Source: Thiorhodovibrio winogradskyi (GTDB lineage Bacteria > Pseudomonadota > Gammaproteobacteria > Chromatiales > Chromatiaceae). Taken from it: a DNA stretch of 64,000 nucleotides. The position numbers and the translations under genes are program-made. The notes under the pieces were generated by a model, which ran no database searches, was not told where the DNA came from, and saw nothing but the letters and a program-made list of their open reading frames with translations. Below are positions 55,085-64,000 of the stretch, piece after piece. How positions within the stretch are numbered: the first letter of the stretch is position 1; every line of letters begins with the position of its first letter. The stretch lies in assembly GCF_036208045.1 (NCBI RefSeq), contig NZ_CP121472.1:4847531-4911530 (forward strand), given 5' to 3'.

Positions 55085-55501
55085 TCAGGCGCGGCTGGCG
55101 TCGGGCTCCCAGCCGGCTTCAAGCCGGCGCAACACATCGCGACGACTGATCATGCCGATCAGGCGGCCGTTTTCAAGCACCGGCAGACGACGCAGGTGGC
55201 TGTTGGCAAAACGCTCGGCAATTTCCACCGCCGGGGTGTCGGCATTCACGGTGATGACATCCGCTGTCATGAAACTTTCCACCTTGCCGCCGCTTTCGCG
55301 GTAGTAGCTAGAGTCCAGAGCCACCTTCAGGCAGTCGCGTTCAGTCAACATGCCAACCAGATTGCCGAGCTGATCAAGAACCGGCGCACCTGAGATGCGT
55401 TTGTCGATCAACACCCGCACGGCTTCAAGCACATCCATGTCGGCGCGAAAGCTGACCAGCTGCTGGGACATGATTTGTTTGGCGGTTTTGGTTTCGAGCA
55501 T
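55085..55501 (-). CDS. Two-CBS-domain protein
   Basis: This 138-residue protein is two CBS domains in tandem (AKQIMSQQLVSFRADMDVLE; VESFMTADVITVNADTPAVE), each with the usual GAPVLD or RRLPVLE and GMLTERD or GMISRRD motifs. Such modules bind adenosine nucleotides and act as energy sensors. It lies 36 bp after nqrM on the same strand and may belong to the nqr operon, where it could sense energy state. A direct link is inference. Confidence 0.88.
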   Translation of the reverse strand: MLETKTAKQIMSQQLVSFRADMDVLEAVRVLIDKRISGAPVLDQLGNLVGMLTERDCLKVALDSSYYRESGGKVESFMTADVITVNADTPAVEIAERFANSHLRRLPVLENGRLIGMISRRDVLRRLEAGWEPDASRA

Positions 55502-55537
55502 GGGGCGATCCTCCAGTGGTGATCATCAACGCCCAAG

Positions 55538-55762
55538 TCAGTGGCTCGGGCATTCTTGTTGTGTCTTTGATTCGGTCTCGATCCGATCACGCTGGCAACC
55601 GCCACCGGCGCGACAGGCGCCATTGCAGTCGGAGGTGATGCCCGGCAGGTGGGCAAGGCCGCCGCAGCTGCCGGTTATGCCGCGCCCACCGCGCAGCACG
55701 CCAATGGCCATGCCAAGAAAAGCCAGCAGAAAAATTCCCAGTGCAAACAGCAGTTCAATCAT
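55538..55762 (-). CDS. nqrM: Na+-NQR maturation protein NqrM
   Basis: This 74-residue protein has one N-terminal membrane helix (LLFALGIFLLAFLGMAIGV) and four cysteines in the DUF539 pattern (SCGG, DCNGAC, GCQ). NqrM is needed to deliver or insert iron at the NqrD/NqrE membrane site. The C-terminal tail (QTQ, ECPSH form) is not conserved. Position after nqrF is usual. Confidence 0.87.
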   Translation of the reverse strand: MIELLFALGIFLLAFLGMAIGVLRGGRGITGSCGGLAHLPGITSDCNGACRAGGGCQRDRIETESKTQQECPSH

Positions 55763-55796
55763 TGCTTCGTGCGATTGATCGCGGTTGATGTCGCTG

Positions 55797-55860
55797 CCAG
55801 AATACTCTCCCAGAATACTCTCCCAGAATGCTCCCCTAGAATTTCACCCAGAATCGCGAG
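55797..55860. repeat. Imperfect 13-bp tandem repeat between nqrF and nqrM
   Basis: CCAGAATACTCTC occurs twice exactly (55797-55809, 55810-55822), followed by three diverged units (CCAGAATGCTCCC, CTAGAATTTCAC, CCAGAATCGCGAG). It lies between the nqrF stop and the nqrM start. It could vary in copy number or serve as a protein-binding array; no function is shown. Confidence 0.75.
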
Positions 55861-55865
55861 CCAGA

Positions 55866-57086
55866 TTAGCCGCCGAAGTTATCGAGCAGAATATTGTCCT
55901 CCTCGACGCCGAGGTTTTTAAGCATGCCGATCACGGCCGCGGTCATCATCGGCGGGCCGCACATGTAATACTCGCAGTCCTCGGGCGCCGGATGCGCGCC
56001 GAGGTACTCATCGAAGAGCACCTTGTGGATGAAGCCAACCGAACCCTGCCAATTGTCCTCCGGCTGGGGGTCGGACAGGGCGATCTTCCAGCTAAAGTTC
56101 TCGTGCTTGGCGGCCAGCCGGTCGAAATCCTCCTGATAGAAAATCTCGCGCTTGCTGCGCGCGCCATACCAGAAAGTGATTTTACGCTTGGAATTCAATC
56201 GTTCCAGCTGATCGAAAATATGGCTGCGCATGGGCGCCATGCCGGCGCCGCCGCCGACGAAAATCATCTCGGCGTCTGTGTCCTTGGCGAAGAACTCGCC
56301 GAAGGGGCCTGAGACGGTCACTTGATCGCCGGGCTTGAGGCTAAAAATGTAACTCGACATGATGCCGGGCGGCACATTCGGCTTATTCGGCGGCGGGGTG
56401 GCGATGCGCACATTGAGCATCACGATGCCCTGCTCGCCGGGATAGTTGGCCATGGAGTAGGCGCGCATGGTCGGCTCCTTGGTCTCGGCCACATAGCGCC
56501 AGAGATCGAACTTGTCCCAGTCGGCGCGATAAAGTTCCGGGATGTCGAAGTCACGAAAGGCCACCCGATAGGGCGGGCATTCGATCTGGATGTAGCCGCC
56601 GGCGCGAAAGTCCATGTGTTCGCCCGCCGGCAGCTCCAGCACCAACTCCTTGATGAAGGTCGAGACGCTTTGGTTGGAACGCACCCGGCAGGTCCACTTC
56701 TTGACGCCGAACACCTCGCGCGGCAGCTCGATGCGCAGGTCTTGTTTGACGCCGAGCTGACAGGCAAGCCGGTAGCCCTCGGCCGCCTCGCGCTTGCTGA
56801 TCAGGCTGGATTCTGTCGGCAACAACTGGCCGCCACCCTCCAACACCCGCACCCGGCACTGACCACAGGTGCCGCCGCCGCCGCAGGCGGAAGACACGAA
56901 CAAACCGGTGTCAGCCAGGGCGCCGAGCAATTTGTTGCCGGGACGGGCTTCCACCCTGTGTTCCCCGTTGATATCGATGGCCACGGCACCGCTTGGCACC
57001 AACCGACTGCGCGCGCCCAGAATGACCGCGACCAGCAGCAGGACCACGGCGGTGAAAACAACAATGCCTAGAGAGACGTCCAGCAT
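55866..57086 (-). CDS. nqrF: Na+-NQR subunit F
   Basis: This 406-residue protein has one N-terminal membrane helix, a 2Fe-2S ferredoxin domain with C68, C74, C77 ([12 protein letters not shown]) and C109, a FAD domain (RAYSMANYP) and an NADH domain ([21 protein letters not shown]). It is the entry of electrons from NADH into the NQR complex. It overlaps no neighbour and ends the nqrABCDEF set, followed by nqrM. Confidence 0.96.
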   Translation of the reverse strand: MLDVSLGIVVFTAVVLLLVAVILGARSRLVPSGAVAIDINGEHRVEARPGNKLLGALADTGLFVSSACGGGGTCGQCRVRVLEGGGQLLPTESSLISKREAAEGYRLACQLGVKQDLRIELPREVFGVKKWTCRVRSNQSVSTFIKELVLELPAGEHMDFRAGGYIQIECPPYRVAFRDFDIPELYRADWDKFDLWRYVAETKEPTMRAYSMANYPGEQGIVMLNVRIATPPPNKPNVPPGIMSSYIFSLKPGDQVTVSGPFGEFFAKDTDAEMIFVGGGAGMAPMRSHIFDQLERLNSKRKITFWYGARSKREIFYQEDFDRLAAKHENFSWKIALSDPQPEDNWQGSVGFIHKVLFDEYLGAHPAPEDCEYYMCGPPMMTAAVIGMLKNLGVEEDNILLDNFGG

Positions 57087-57096
57087 GATGGCGGTG

Positions 57097-57708
57097 TCAG
57101 AGCTGAATTCCGGAAAAGGACATGAAGGCCATGGCCATCAACCCGGTGGTGATGAAGGTAATGCCGAGCCCTTGTAAGCCGGCCGGCACATCGCTGTACT
57201 TAAGCTTCTCGCGAATCCCGGCCAGCAGCACAATGGCCAGCGCCCAGCCAAGGCCGCTGCCAAAGCCATAGACCAGGCTTTCGCCCAAGTCGTAGCCGCG
57301 CTCGACCATGAACAGCGAGCCGCCGAGAATGGCGCAGTTGACGGTGATGAGCGGCAGAAAAATGCCCAGGGTGGCGTGCAGCGCGGGAAAATACCGATCA
57401 AGGATCATTTCCAGAATCTGCACCATGGCCGCGATCACGCCGATGTAGGTAATAAGCCCAAGGAAGCTCAAATCCGTCTCGGCCAAGCCCAGCCAGGCCA
57501 GTGCTCCGTCGCGCAGCAGATACTCGTTGATCAAATAATTGGCCGGCACCGTGATGGTCTGCACAAAAACCACGGCAATGCCCAACCCCAGCGCGGTGGA
57601 AATGCGCTTGGAGACCGCCAGGAAGGTGCACATACCGAGAAAAAAGGACAAGGCCAGATTCTCGACAAAGACCGCCTTGAAGAGCAGCGAGAGGTAGTGT
57701 TCGAGCAT
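57097..57708 (-). CDS. nqrE: Na+-NQR subunit E
   Basis: This 203-residue membrane protein has six helices and the two half-repeats of the NqrD/NqrE family, each with a conserved Cys near a membrane iron site ([23 protein letters not shown]). It pairs with NqrD. It follows a Uma2-family gene by only 3 bp, where nqrD would be expected as the direct neighbour. Confidence 0.95.
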   Translation of the reverse strand: MLEHYLSLLFKAVFVENLALSFFLGMCTFLAVSKRISTALGLGIAVVFVQTITVPANYLINEYLLRDGALAWLGLAETDLSFLGLITYIGVIAAMVQILEMILDRYFPALHATLGIFLPLITVNCAILGGSLFMVERGYDLGESLVYGFGSGLGWALAIVLLAGIREKLKYSDVPAGLQGLGITFITTGLMAMAFMSFSGIQL

Positions 57709-57711
57709 GGC

Positions 57712-58542
57712 TTAGAACTCTTCTTTGCGCGGGGAGATTGACCGGGTTGCGGTATCAGGTGGCTGCGCTCCAGCGTCGAGCATATCGACATCTTCCTCGG
57801 GAGCAACCCCCAGCGCCCGGAGTTGTGCGACCAGCCGCAGGCGTTGTTGCTCGGCTTGATCGGCGCGTTGGCGTTCTTGTTCCGCGCGCTGGCGTTCTTG
57901 TTCCGCGCGCTGGCGTTCTTGTTCCGCGCGCTGGCGTTCTTGTGCGGCGCGGTGCTCAGCGTCCAGCCGCTGCCGTGCTAATTCCAACGGCGAATAGAAG
58001 GGCGTGCCGTCGGGGTGAAAAATCTCCAGCCGGTCTGGTTGCAGCGCAAAGTGGATCTTCAAGCGTGGGCTGACCCAGCCGTTGACATGGGTCATCGCCC
58101 GCAGGCGCTGATCTTGTCGCTGCCAAATCTCTAAGCGGTTGCGCTGCGGATCATAGACATAGTATTCCTCCACGCCATGGGTGTCGTAGAACGCCAGCTT
58201 GGCGCGCATGGCCTGGATGCTATTGGATGGCGATAGCACCTCGAACACCACCTGGGGGGCGAGATTCTCTTCTTCCCATTGTTTGTAACAACCGCGCGGC
58301 CCCTTGGGACGACCAAACACCACCATGGCATCGGGAGCTAGCGGGCCGCTGATGCGCCGATCCGCCACCGGATACCAGAGCAGATCGCCAGCAACAAAGA
58401 CGTTGGGTTCGTCGGCAAACAAAATCTCCAGGTTTTCCTTGATCTTCACAATCCAGTCGAATTGGAGGGTGTTCTCAGCCATTGGCTCGCCGTCGCTTTC
58501 GGGATAGGGGTCGTCGGGGTCGATCCGAGAGAGGGGGTGCAT
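57712..58542 (-). CDS. Uma2-family (DUF820) endonuclease-like protein inside the nqr operon
   Basis: The protein is about 276 residues from MHPLSRIDPDD. It has the restriction-endonuclease-like core of Uma2 (APDAMVVFG; VVFEVLSPSNS; HGVEEYYVYDPQRNRLEIW) and a C-terminal coiled coil of heptads, with the unit EQERQRA repeated in tandem. The usual D-to-K spacing in the catalytic block reads NSIQAMRAKLAFY, so activity is uncertain. It stands on the nqr strand between nqrD and nqrE with no room for a terminator. It does not belong to NQR in any known genome layout I recall. Confidence 0.85.
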   Translation of the reverse strand: MHPLSRIDPDDPYPESDGEPMAENTLQFDWIVKIKENLEILFADEPNVFVAGDLLWYPVADRRISGPLAPDAMVVFGRPKGPRGCYKQWEEENLAPQVVFEVLSPSNSIQAMRAKLAFYDTHGVEEYYVYDPQRNRLEIWQRQDQRLRAMTHVNGWVSPRLKIHFALQPDRLEIFHPDGTPFYSPLELARQRLDAEHRAAQERQRAEQERQRAEQERQRAEQERQRADQAEQQRLRLVAQLRALGVAPEEDVDMLDAGAQPPDTATRSISPRKEEF

Positions 58543-58646
58543 GCGAGAAATCTCCAGTCGGGTGAACGCGCCGATTGTGCTGCTAATGATTGTCCTGCCA
58601 ATCAAGCGGCTCGCAACAGCACAGAGAAGGCGGGTTTGAGCATGGC

Positions 58647-59309
58647 CTACAACACCTCCGTGCGATGGACGATGTGAATCTGGTACTCGGGCTTTTCGAG
58701 TTGCTCGGGCTTCCAGGTGCGAATGCCCCAGATCATCAGGCCAATAATAAAGAAGGCGCCCGGGGCGAGCAGCATCAGGCCGTTGGGCTCATACCAGCCG
58801 CCGGCGCTGGTCAGCGGCAGCAGTTGCACGCCGAGCAGACTGCCAGAGCCGAACAGCTCGCGGATGGCGCCGACGGCGATGAGAATCACACTGTAGCCCA
58901 GGCTATGGCCAAGTGCATCGAGAAGGCTCGGCAAGGGCGGATTTTTCGACGCAAAGGCCTCGGCGCGCCCGAGCACAATGCAGTTAGTGATAATCAAGCC
59001 CACAAAGACCGATAACTGCTTGGACAACTCGTAGGCAAAGGCCTGCAGCACCTGATCGACCAGAATCACCAGCGAGGCGATGATGGTCATCATCACGATA
59101 ATGCGAATGCTTGATGGCAGATGGCGGCGGATCAGGCTGACGATCAGATTGGAGCCCACCAGCACGAAGGTCAGCGCCAGACTCATGGTGATGGCCGGCG
59201 CCAGCTTGGTGGTGACCGCCAGCGCCGAGCAAATGCCGAGGATCTGCAGGGTAATAGGGTTGTTGTCGACGATGGGCGCGATCAGGAGTTTACGCTGGGC
59301 GGCATCCAT
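58647..59309 (-). CDS. nqrD: Na+-NQR subunit D
   Basis: This 220-residue protein has six membrane helices and the conserved family Cys positions ([29 protein letters not shown]). With NqrE it holds the membrane iron centre of NQR. It follows nqrC by 3 bp. Downstream the operon is interrupted by the Uma2 gene after about 104 bp. Confidence 0.95.
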   Translation of the reverse strand: MDAAQRKLLIAPIVDNNPITLQILGICSALAVTTKLAPAITMSLALTFVLVGSNLIVSLIRRHLPSSIRIIVMMTIIASLVILVDQVLQAFAYELSKQLSVFVGLIITNCIVLGRAEAFASKNPPLPSLLDALGHSLGYSVILIAVGAIRELFGSGSLLGVQLLPLTSAGGWYEPNGLMLLAPGAFFIIGLMIWGIRTWKPEQLEKPEYQIHIVHRTEVL

Positions 59310-59312
59310 GGG

Positions 59313-60224
59313 TTAGCCCTCCGAGTTCTCGCTGACGCTGGCCGAATTGTTAGCGGCGCTGTTGTCGGCGCGCAGCTTCTCGAGATAGGGCCCGAAACCC
59401 TGCTCCCCGAGCCAGAATTGCATCAGGTAGGTGACGCCATTGGTGGTGAGGGTGGCCCCCGAGAGGCCATCGACGCGCTTGTGCGCGTCGGCCGCGGTTG
59501 GATCGACTGGCCCCTTGGCCACGCGAATGACTGGCTCACCTTCCGGGCCGATCAGGGTCTTGTCCTCCCACTTCGCCTGCCAGCCGGGATTGGCCACCTC
59601 GCCGCCAAGGCCGGCGGTCTCGCGTTGCTCGTAGAAGGTGAGTGCTTTCGCCCGGCGCCCATCTGGATGCAACGCGACCAGGCCATGCATGGTCGACCAC
59701 AGGCCATAGCCATAGACGGGCAGGATGACTGTTTCGATCTGGCCGGCCGCGTCTGATTGGCCAGCTGCGTCGGTGGAATCCTCCCGCACCAGGTAAACCG
59801 GCATCTTGTCTGGCCGACGGCGGATGCCAGCGATGTCCTCTTCGCCCAGCGCCAGACTGGCGAGCGGATCATTGGCCGCGTCACGGTAGGAATAGCTCAT
59901 GGGATCGGGATGCGCGACATAGTCGCCACTCGCGAGATCAACCAAGCGCACCTCGATGGCGGCGAAGGCGCGCTCGATCTCCGCCCCGGCGGCCTCGATG
60001 CCGGCGACACGCAGGATCTCACGCTTCAGCGCCAGGCTGGCATTGCGCTCTTGCAGCGGACGCAGACCCACGGCGGTGGCCGAAACCACCACCGAGCAGG
60101 CCAGGCAGAGCACCAGGGCCACCGCGACGGTTTTGATCGGATCATCGTTCGGCCGCGCGAAGATGGCGCCCAGGCCTGAGCGCAGTCCAGAGCGCAGGCG
60201 TGACAGCAGAGCTTCAGCGGGCAT
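59313..60224 (-). CDS. nqrC: Na+-NQR subunit C
   Basis: The protein is about 303 residues. It has one N-terminal helix (VAVALVLCLACSVVVSATAV) and the FMN-binding motif SGAT in DGLSGATLTTNG, with T258 covalently carrying FMN. The ATG at 60224 overlaps the nqrB stop, so the subunits are coupled. An internal Asp/Ala stretch (DAAGQSDAAGQ) is a small insert relative to other NqrC. Confidence 0.94.
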   Translation of the reverse strand: MPAEALLSRLRSGLRSGLGAIFARPNDDPIKTVAVALVLCLACSVVVSATAVGLRPLQERNASLALKREILRVAGIEAAGAEIERAFAAIEVRLVDLASGDYVAHPDPMSYSYRDAANDPLASLALGEEDIAGIRRRPDKMPVYLVREDSTDAAGQSDAAGQIETVILPVYGYGLWSTMHGLVALHPDGRRAKALTFYEQRETAGLGGEVANPGWQAKWEDKTLIGPEGEPVIRVAKGPVDPTAADAHKRVDGLSGATLTTNGVTYLMQFWLGEQGFGPYLEKLRADNSAANNSASVSENSEG

Positions 60225-61443
60225 GACGCTTCGCCCTCCTGCGCACATTCGCCTGCACCACGAACCAATCGATCAGCGGCGCGAACAGGTTGCCGAACAG
60301 AATCGCCAGCATGATGCCCTCCGGATAGGCGGGATTGAGCACCCGAATCATGGCGGTCATGGCGCCGATCAGGGCGCCGTAGATCCACTTGCCGGTCTCG
60401 GTCATGGAGGCCGACACCGGATCGGTCGCCATATAGACCATGCCGAAGGCAAAGCCACCGAGCACCAAATGCCAGTACCAAGGCACCGCCATGGCTGGAT
60501 TGGTCTCACTTGGGAAGAGATTGAACACCAGTGTGGTGACCACCAGCCCGAGCAGCACCCCGGCCATGATGCGCCAGGAGGCGACCCGGGTGAAGAGCAA
60601 AAAGCCGGCGCCGATCAAAATCATCAGGGTCGAGGTGCTGCCAACGGCGCCCTGAATGGTGCCCAGGAAGGCTTGCCACCAACTAATGCCGGCGGCGGTG
60701 ATGGCCTCCACCCCGCCGCTCGCGGCCAGCATTAGGGGCGTGGCGCCGCTGAAGCCATCAACGGCTGTCCAAACCGCGTCGCCGGAGATCTGCGCCGGGT
60801 AGGCGAAGAACAAAAAGGCTCGGCCGACCAGCGCGGGATTGAGAAAATTCTTGCCGGTCCCGCCGAACACCTCCTTGCCGATGACAATGCCGAAGGAGAT
60901 GCCGAGCGCGACCTGCCACAGCGGAATGGTCGGCGGCAGGGTGAGCGCGAACAGAATGGAGCTGACAAAGAAGCCCTCGTTCACCTCATGGTTGCGCACC
61001 ATGGCGAAAAGCACTTCCCAGAAGCCGCCGGCGGCCATGGTGACGATGTAAATGGGCAGGAAATAGGCCGCGCCATGCCAAAAGTTGTCCCAGATATTGC
61101 CGGGATCATAACCACCAGCGCCAAGCCAGCCGATCAGCAGGCCGCGCCAGCCCTCGACCTCGGTGATGCCCATGGCCGCCATGGCGCTGTTGGCCTGGAA
61201 ACCGACATTCACCATGCCAAAGAGCACGCAGGGCAGCACCGCGAGCCAGACGAAAATCATCACCCGCTTGAGATCAATGGCATCGCGGATGTGCGGCGCA
61301 TGGGCGGTGACAGTCGCGGGAGTGAACAAAAAGGTGTCCACCATCTCGTAGAGGGCGCCGAATTTCTCAAAGCGCCCGCCGCGCAGGAAGTGCCGCTCGT
61401 GGCGGTCGAAGAACTTGCGCAGTCCGTGGCTGATCGGCTTCAT
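60214..61443 (-). CDS. nqrB: Na+-NQR subunit B
   Basis: This 409-residue membrane subunit has about ten helices and the covalent FMN motif SGAT (T235) in DGFSGATPLM, and binds riboflavin and quinone in the family. It is the main sodium channel part of NQR. Its ATG overlaps the nqrA stop (ATGA) and its stop overlaps nqrC. Confidence 0.96.
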   Translation of the reverse strand: MKPISHGLRKFFDRHERHFLRGGRFEKFGALYEMVDTFLFTPATVTAHAPHIRDAIDLKRVMIFVWLAVLPCVLFGMVNVGFQANSAMAAMGITEVEGWRGLLIGWLGAGGYDPGNIWDNFWHGAAYFLPIYIVTMAAGGFWEVLFAMVRNHEVNEGFFVSSILFALTLPPTIPLWQVALGISFGIVIGKEVFGGTGKNFLNPALVGRAFLFFAYPAQISGDAVWTAVDGFSGATPLMLAASGGVEAITAAGISWWQAFLGTIQGAVGSTSTLMILIGAGFLLFTRVASWRIMAGVLLGLVVTTLVFNLFPSETNPAMAVPWYWHLVLGGFAFGMVYMATDPVSASMTETGKWIYGALIGAMTAMIRVLNPAYPEGIMLAILFGNLFAPLIDWFVVQANVRRRAKRHAR

Positions 61444-62831
61444 TGATGCTCCCGCCAGATCTGGTTCAGGTTGCGCCGCAGCATGGGGCCAAAGTCATGC
61501 TTGCCGACATCGACATAGCTGCACAGGGCGAGATCCTCTTCGTCCAACTCCAGCGCGCCCAGGGTTTGTGCCGTTTCGGTGTCATCCACCACCAGGGCAC
61601 GCAGCAGCAGGGTCGGCAGGATATCCAATGGCATCACCCGCTCATAGGCGCCGATTGGCACCAGGGCGCGCGGGCTGCCATTTAGGTTGGTGTTGAAAGC
61701 CAAATCCCCGGTCCCGCGCAGGCTGCCGGCATAGACGTTCTGCGCCGAATACTTGGTGAGCCCCAGCCCCAACCAGCCCAACCACTCACGTGTGCGATAC
61801 TCTGGCAACACAGTCACCTGGTTGTGAAAACGCCCAAGGTAAGCGCTGTGGCCCACTGCCTGACGCCCGTCGAGCGGCGACCCGCTGATCACCCGTGCCT
61901 CGCGCTCGTCAGCCAAGGCGCTGGCGACCAGTTCGTTGGTCGATGCGCCCATGCGCGTGCGCAGCAGGCGCGGGCGCGCGACCATGGGGCCGGCCAGGCT
62001 GATCACCCGCTCGGGGTCGATGCGTCCGGTTTTGAACAGCCGTCCGATACCGATGCAGTCCTGATAGCCGATATGCCACACGGGTTGCTCCAGACTGGCG
62101 CCGTGCAGGAAATGAATATGGGTGCCGACCAAACCGGCTGGATGCGGGCCGTCAAACTCCACTTGCTGAACACGCGGCTCGGCGGGTAGTTCCAGCGCGA
62201 TTCCGGGCGCGGTGCAGACATGGACAGGCCCGGCGGTGAGCTTGGAAAGCAGCAGCACGCCATCGGCAAAATCGCTTGCCGCCTCGGCAAGGAAGAGCCG
62301 TGGATCGGGCGCCAGCGGCCGGGTATCCATGGCGGTGACAAAGAGCGCTGCCGGCTCCCCGTCCGGCGCGGGCACCCGACTGAAGGGACGGGTGCGCAAG
62401 GACAGCCAGAAGCCGGACGCGAGCAGATTCTCGCGCACCTGCGCGGCGTTCAGGCCAGCCAGTTCTCCGCGCGGGTAGTGATTGAAGGTCTCGCACGCCT
62501 CGCCCTCAAGCCGAATCACCACGGATTCCAGCAATCGGCGTGGACCGCGGTGGATGGCCTCGACCACCCCAGCACCAGGCGCTGCGCAGAGCACCTGCGG
62601 GTAGGCCTTGCCGCGCGAGAGCGGCTGACCGAGTTTGACCCTGTCGCCCGGCTGCACCAGAACCTCGGGCATGCGCTTGGGCCGCAGCACGTCGAAGCCG
62701 TTGACCGCGACTCTTGAGACCCAGGAGGTCCCGGCGGGAGCAGCTTCGATCTGGCGCTGATCCGGGGCGCCGGCGAGCGGCAGGTTAAGCCCCCGCTTGA
62801 TGCGAATCCGTTTAAAGTCGCCGTTGGGCAT
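61440..62831 (-). CDS. nqrA: Na+-NQR subunit A
   Basis: This 463-residue cytoplasmic subunit begins MPNGDFKRIRIKRGLNLPLA (core IRIKRGLNLPLAG) and has VLVQPGDRVKLGQPL and the C-terminal LCSYVDVGKHDFGPMLR. It is the quinone-related soluble subunit. The start at 62831 is preferred to upstream codons because of the family start and GGAG about 15 bases before. It leads the operon, with its promoter in the region divergent from dedA. Confidence 0.95.
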   Translation of the reverse strand: MPNGDFKRIRIKRGLNLPLAGAPDQRQIEAAPAGTSWVSRVAVNGFDVLRPKRMPEVLVQPGDRVKLGQPLSRGKAYPQVLCAAPGAGVVEAIHRGPRRLLESVVIRLEGEACETFNHYPRGELAGLNAAQVRENLLASGFWLSLRTRPFSRVPAPDGEPAALFVTAMDTRPLAPDPRLFLAEAASDFADGVLLLSKLTAGPVHVCTAPGIALELPAEPRVQQVEFDGPHPAGLVGTHIHFLHGASLEQPVWHIGYQDCIGIGRLFKTGRIDPERVISLAGPMVARPRLLRTRMGASTNELVASALADEREARVISGSPLDGRQAVGHSAYLGRFHNQVTVLPEYRTREWLGWLGLGLTKYSAQNVYAGSLRGTGDLAFNTNLNGSPRALVPIGAYERVMPLDILPTLLLRALVVDDTETAQTLGALELDEEDLALCSYVDVGKHDFGPMLRRNLNQIWREHQ

Positions 62832-62927
62832 GATTTCAAGGATACTCCGCCTTGCGATACTCTTCTTAGTATCGCGGAATACTGCCCCAAGTCGCAAATC
62901 AGGACAATTTTTGATGACTCAGAGGTC

Positions 62928-63800
62928 TTGATGATTCAGATGTCTTACAGCCCAGCGGCCAGGCGGTGGCCGCAAGCCGCCGCGCCACGGCTCGGCCGTC
63001 CTGCCTGGGTCAGCGCAATCTTGCTGTTGCTCGTGCTGAGCCTGGTCACCCCTCTGGCATGGGCCGCTGGCGCTTCCGCCGAAAACTCCGCCGAAAGCTC
63101 CGCCGATAGCTCCACTGGCAGCGCATCGGGGCCTGGCCCGCATCCCTCGCTGATGCAGGATGTTGGCACGGGTGTGGTACATGAACTCAAGGCCGCGGTG
63201 CATCATGTGCGCCCCCTGGTCGACCGCTATGGTTATGCGGCCGCTTTTGCCGCCATGCTGGTCGAAGGCTTTGGGGTGCCGGCGCCAGGGCAAACGCTAA
63301 TGATGGCCTCGGCGTTGGAGGCCGCCGAGGGGCGGCTGAGCATCTACCTGGTGCTGGGTCTGGCCTTTCTGGCTGCCGTGCTGGGTAACACTCTGGGCTA
63401 CATGATCGGCCGTTATGGTGGCACGGCTCTGTTGCGTCGGCTGCACGTGAATGAAAAACACGAGGCCAGAATCGCGCGTTTGTTCGAGCGCTTTGGCGGC
63501 AGCCTGATCCTTTTTGCGCGCTTTTTTGACGGGCTGCGGCAGCTCAACGGCATTGTGGCGGGTGTGCTAAACATGCGCCTATCCGTGTTCATGGTCTTTA
63601 ATGTGCTTGGCGCTGTTCTGTATGTGACAGTCTGGGGCTTGGGGACTTTTTATTTGCGCGAGCATCTCCCGCGGATTTATGACTGGTCACAGCGGATCAA
63701 TCCCTGGATCGCGGCTCTGGCGGTGCTTGGGGTGCTGCTGTTGCTCATCTACCTGCTCCGCGGGCGCAACCGGGCCGGGGTTAAGAAGCCATCCGCTTAG
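62928..63800 (+). CDS. DedA-family membrane protein
   Basis: This 290-residue protein has a signal-like N-terminus (ILLLLVLSLVTPLAWA), a Ser/Ala-rich linker, then the DedA core (YGYAAAFAAMLVEGFGVPAP; GNTLGYMIGRYGG; FARFFDGLRQLNGIVAG). It is probably a lipid transporter, as shown for bacterial DedA relatives, in the inner membrane. The long N-terminal extension before the core is unusual; most members start at the core. ATG 62931 and 62940 are other possible starts. Confidence 0.85.
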   Translation: MMIQMSYSPAARRWPQAAAPRLGRPAWVSAILLLLVLSLVTPLAWAAGASAENSAESSADSSTGSASGPGPHPSLMQDVGTGVVHELKAAVHHVRPLVDRYGYAAAFAAMLVEGFGVPAPGQTLMMASALEAAEGRLSIYLVLGLAFLAAVLGNTLGYMIGRYGGTALLRRLHVNEKHEARIARLFERFGGSLILFARFFDGLRQLNGIVAGVLNMRLSVFMVFNVLGAVLYVTVWGLGTFYLREHLPRIYDWSQRINPWIAALAVLGVLLLLIYLLRGRNRAGVKKPSA

Positions 63801-63907
63801 AACTGAACCCCGCGTCGGAGTTGAACCGGGCCTGACAGTGGCGGCGGATTCACGCGATAATGGTGGCCTGCCTGTTTCAAACCGACAACCGCCCCCAGCC
63901 TGATCCC

Positions 63908-64000
63908 ATGTCCCTGCCCTTTCGCGACCATCCACTGCGCTATGCTCTGACCGATGAACTGCACGCGCGCACCTTCGAGCCATTGCACGCCCCAGCGCGG
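63908..64000 (+). CDS. DUF3422-family protein, partial
   Basis: ATG 63908 starts SLPFRDHPLRYALTDELHAR and TFEPLHAPAR, the N-terminal signature of DUF3422 predicted membrane-anchored proteins. The gene continues past the window end. Its function is unknown. Confidence 0.75.
   Translation, partial: MSLPFRDHPLRYALTDELHARTFEPLHAPAR

Overview
The window suggests a purple sulfur bacterium (Chromatiaceae-like Gammaproteobacterium). The evidence is high-GC DNA, a form II RuBisCO (cbbM) with cbbQ and cbbO, a complete Na+-translocating NADH:quinone oxidoreductase operon (nqrABCDEF plus nqrM), type IV pilin and chemotaxis genes, and many Uma2, Rpn and toxin-antitoxin genes. I cannot fix the genus from sequence alone. 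No tRNA, rRNA or CRISPR array was seen.

Layout. (1) 1-9005 is a scrap yard of exopolysaccharide genes. It holds two copies of a truncated GDP-fucose synthase-like gene (one split by an IS3-family element), scraps of carbamoyltransferase, methyltransferase, asparagine synthetase, heparinase and WecB genes, a Phd/ParE toxin-antitoxin pair, and an apparently intact nucleotide-sugar dehydrogenase (wbpA-like). (2) 9156-15466 has BatB/BatC- and BatD-like aerotolerance genes, a decayed group II intron reverse transcriptase, an isochorismatase-family hydrolase and a helicase remnant. (3) 15617-42066 is mostly chromosomal core: cheW and a chemoreceptor, rpmB-rpmG, an SDR, an FmdB-type protein, ftsY-ftsE-ftsX, an M16 peptidase pair, rsmD, EAL and GGDEF proteins, a cyclic-nucleotide-binding protein, a lipoprotein cytochrome c, an MFS carrier, an Old Yellow Enzyme, a Gld-type ABC system with DUF4340, PsiE and a 2-hydroxyacid dehydrogenase. 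(4) 42049-49135 is a second plastic region: an 8-bp tandem repeat, a decayed copy of cbbO-cbbQ, an Rpn nuclease gene, terminator-bearing repeats, pilA, several toxin-antitoxin modules or remnants, and a G10 tract that splits a Sel1-repeat gene. (5) 49136-54571 is the working CO2-fixation cluster cbbM, cbbQ, cbbO, with a FitAB toxin-antitoxin module on the opposite strand between cbbM and cbbQ. (6) 55085-62831 is a CBS protein and the nqr operon, interrupted between nqrD and nqrE by a Uma2-family gene. The window ends with a DedA protein and the start of a DUF3422 gene.

How it works together. CbbM fixes CO2, and the AAA+ CbbQ with the VWA protein CbbO is known to remove inhibitory sugar phosphates from form II RuBisCO. 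NQR couples NADH and quinone to a sodium gradient. The most interesting signals are regulatory or evolutionary: the putative phase-variable G10 locus, FitAB and its palindromes inside the cbb cluster, the freshly decayed cbbQO duplicate, repeats that carry terminators, and a MITE-like element present twice.
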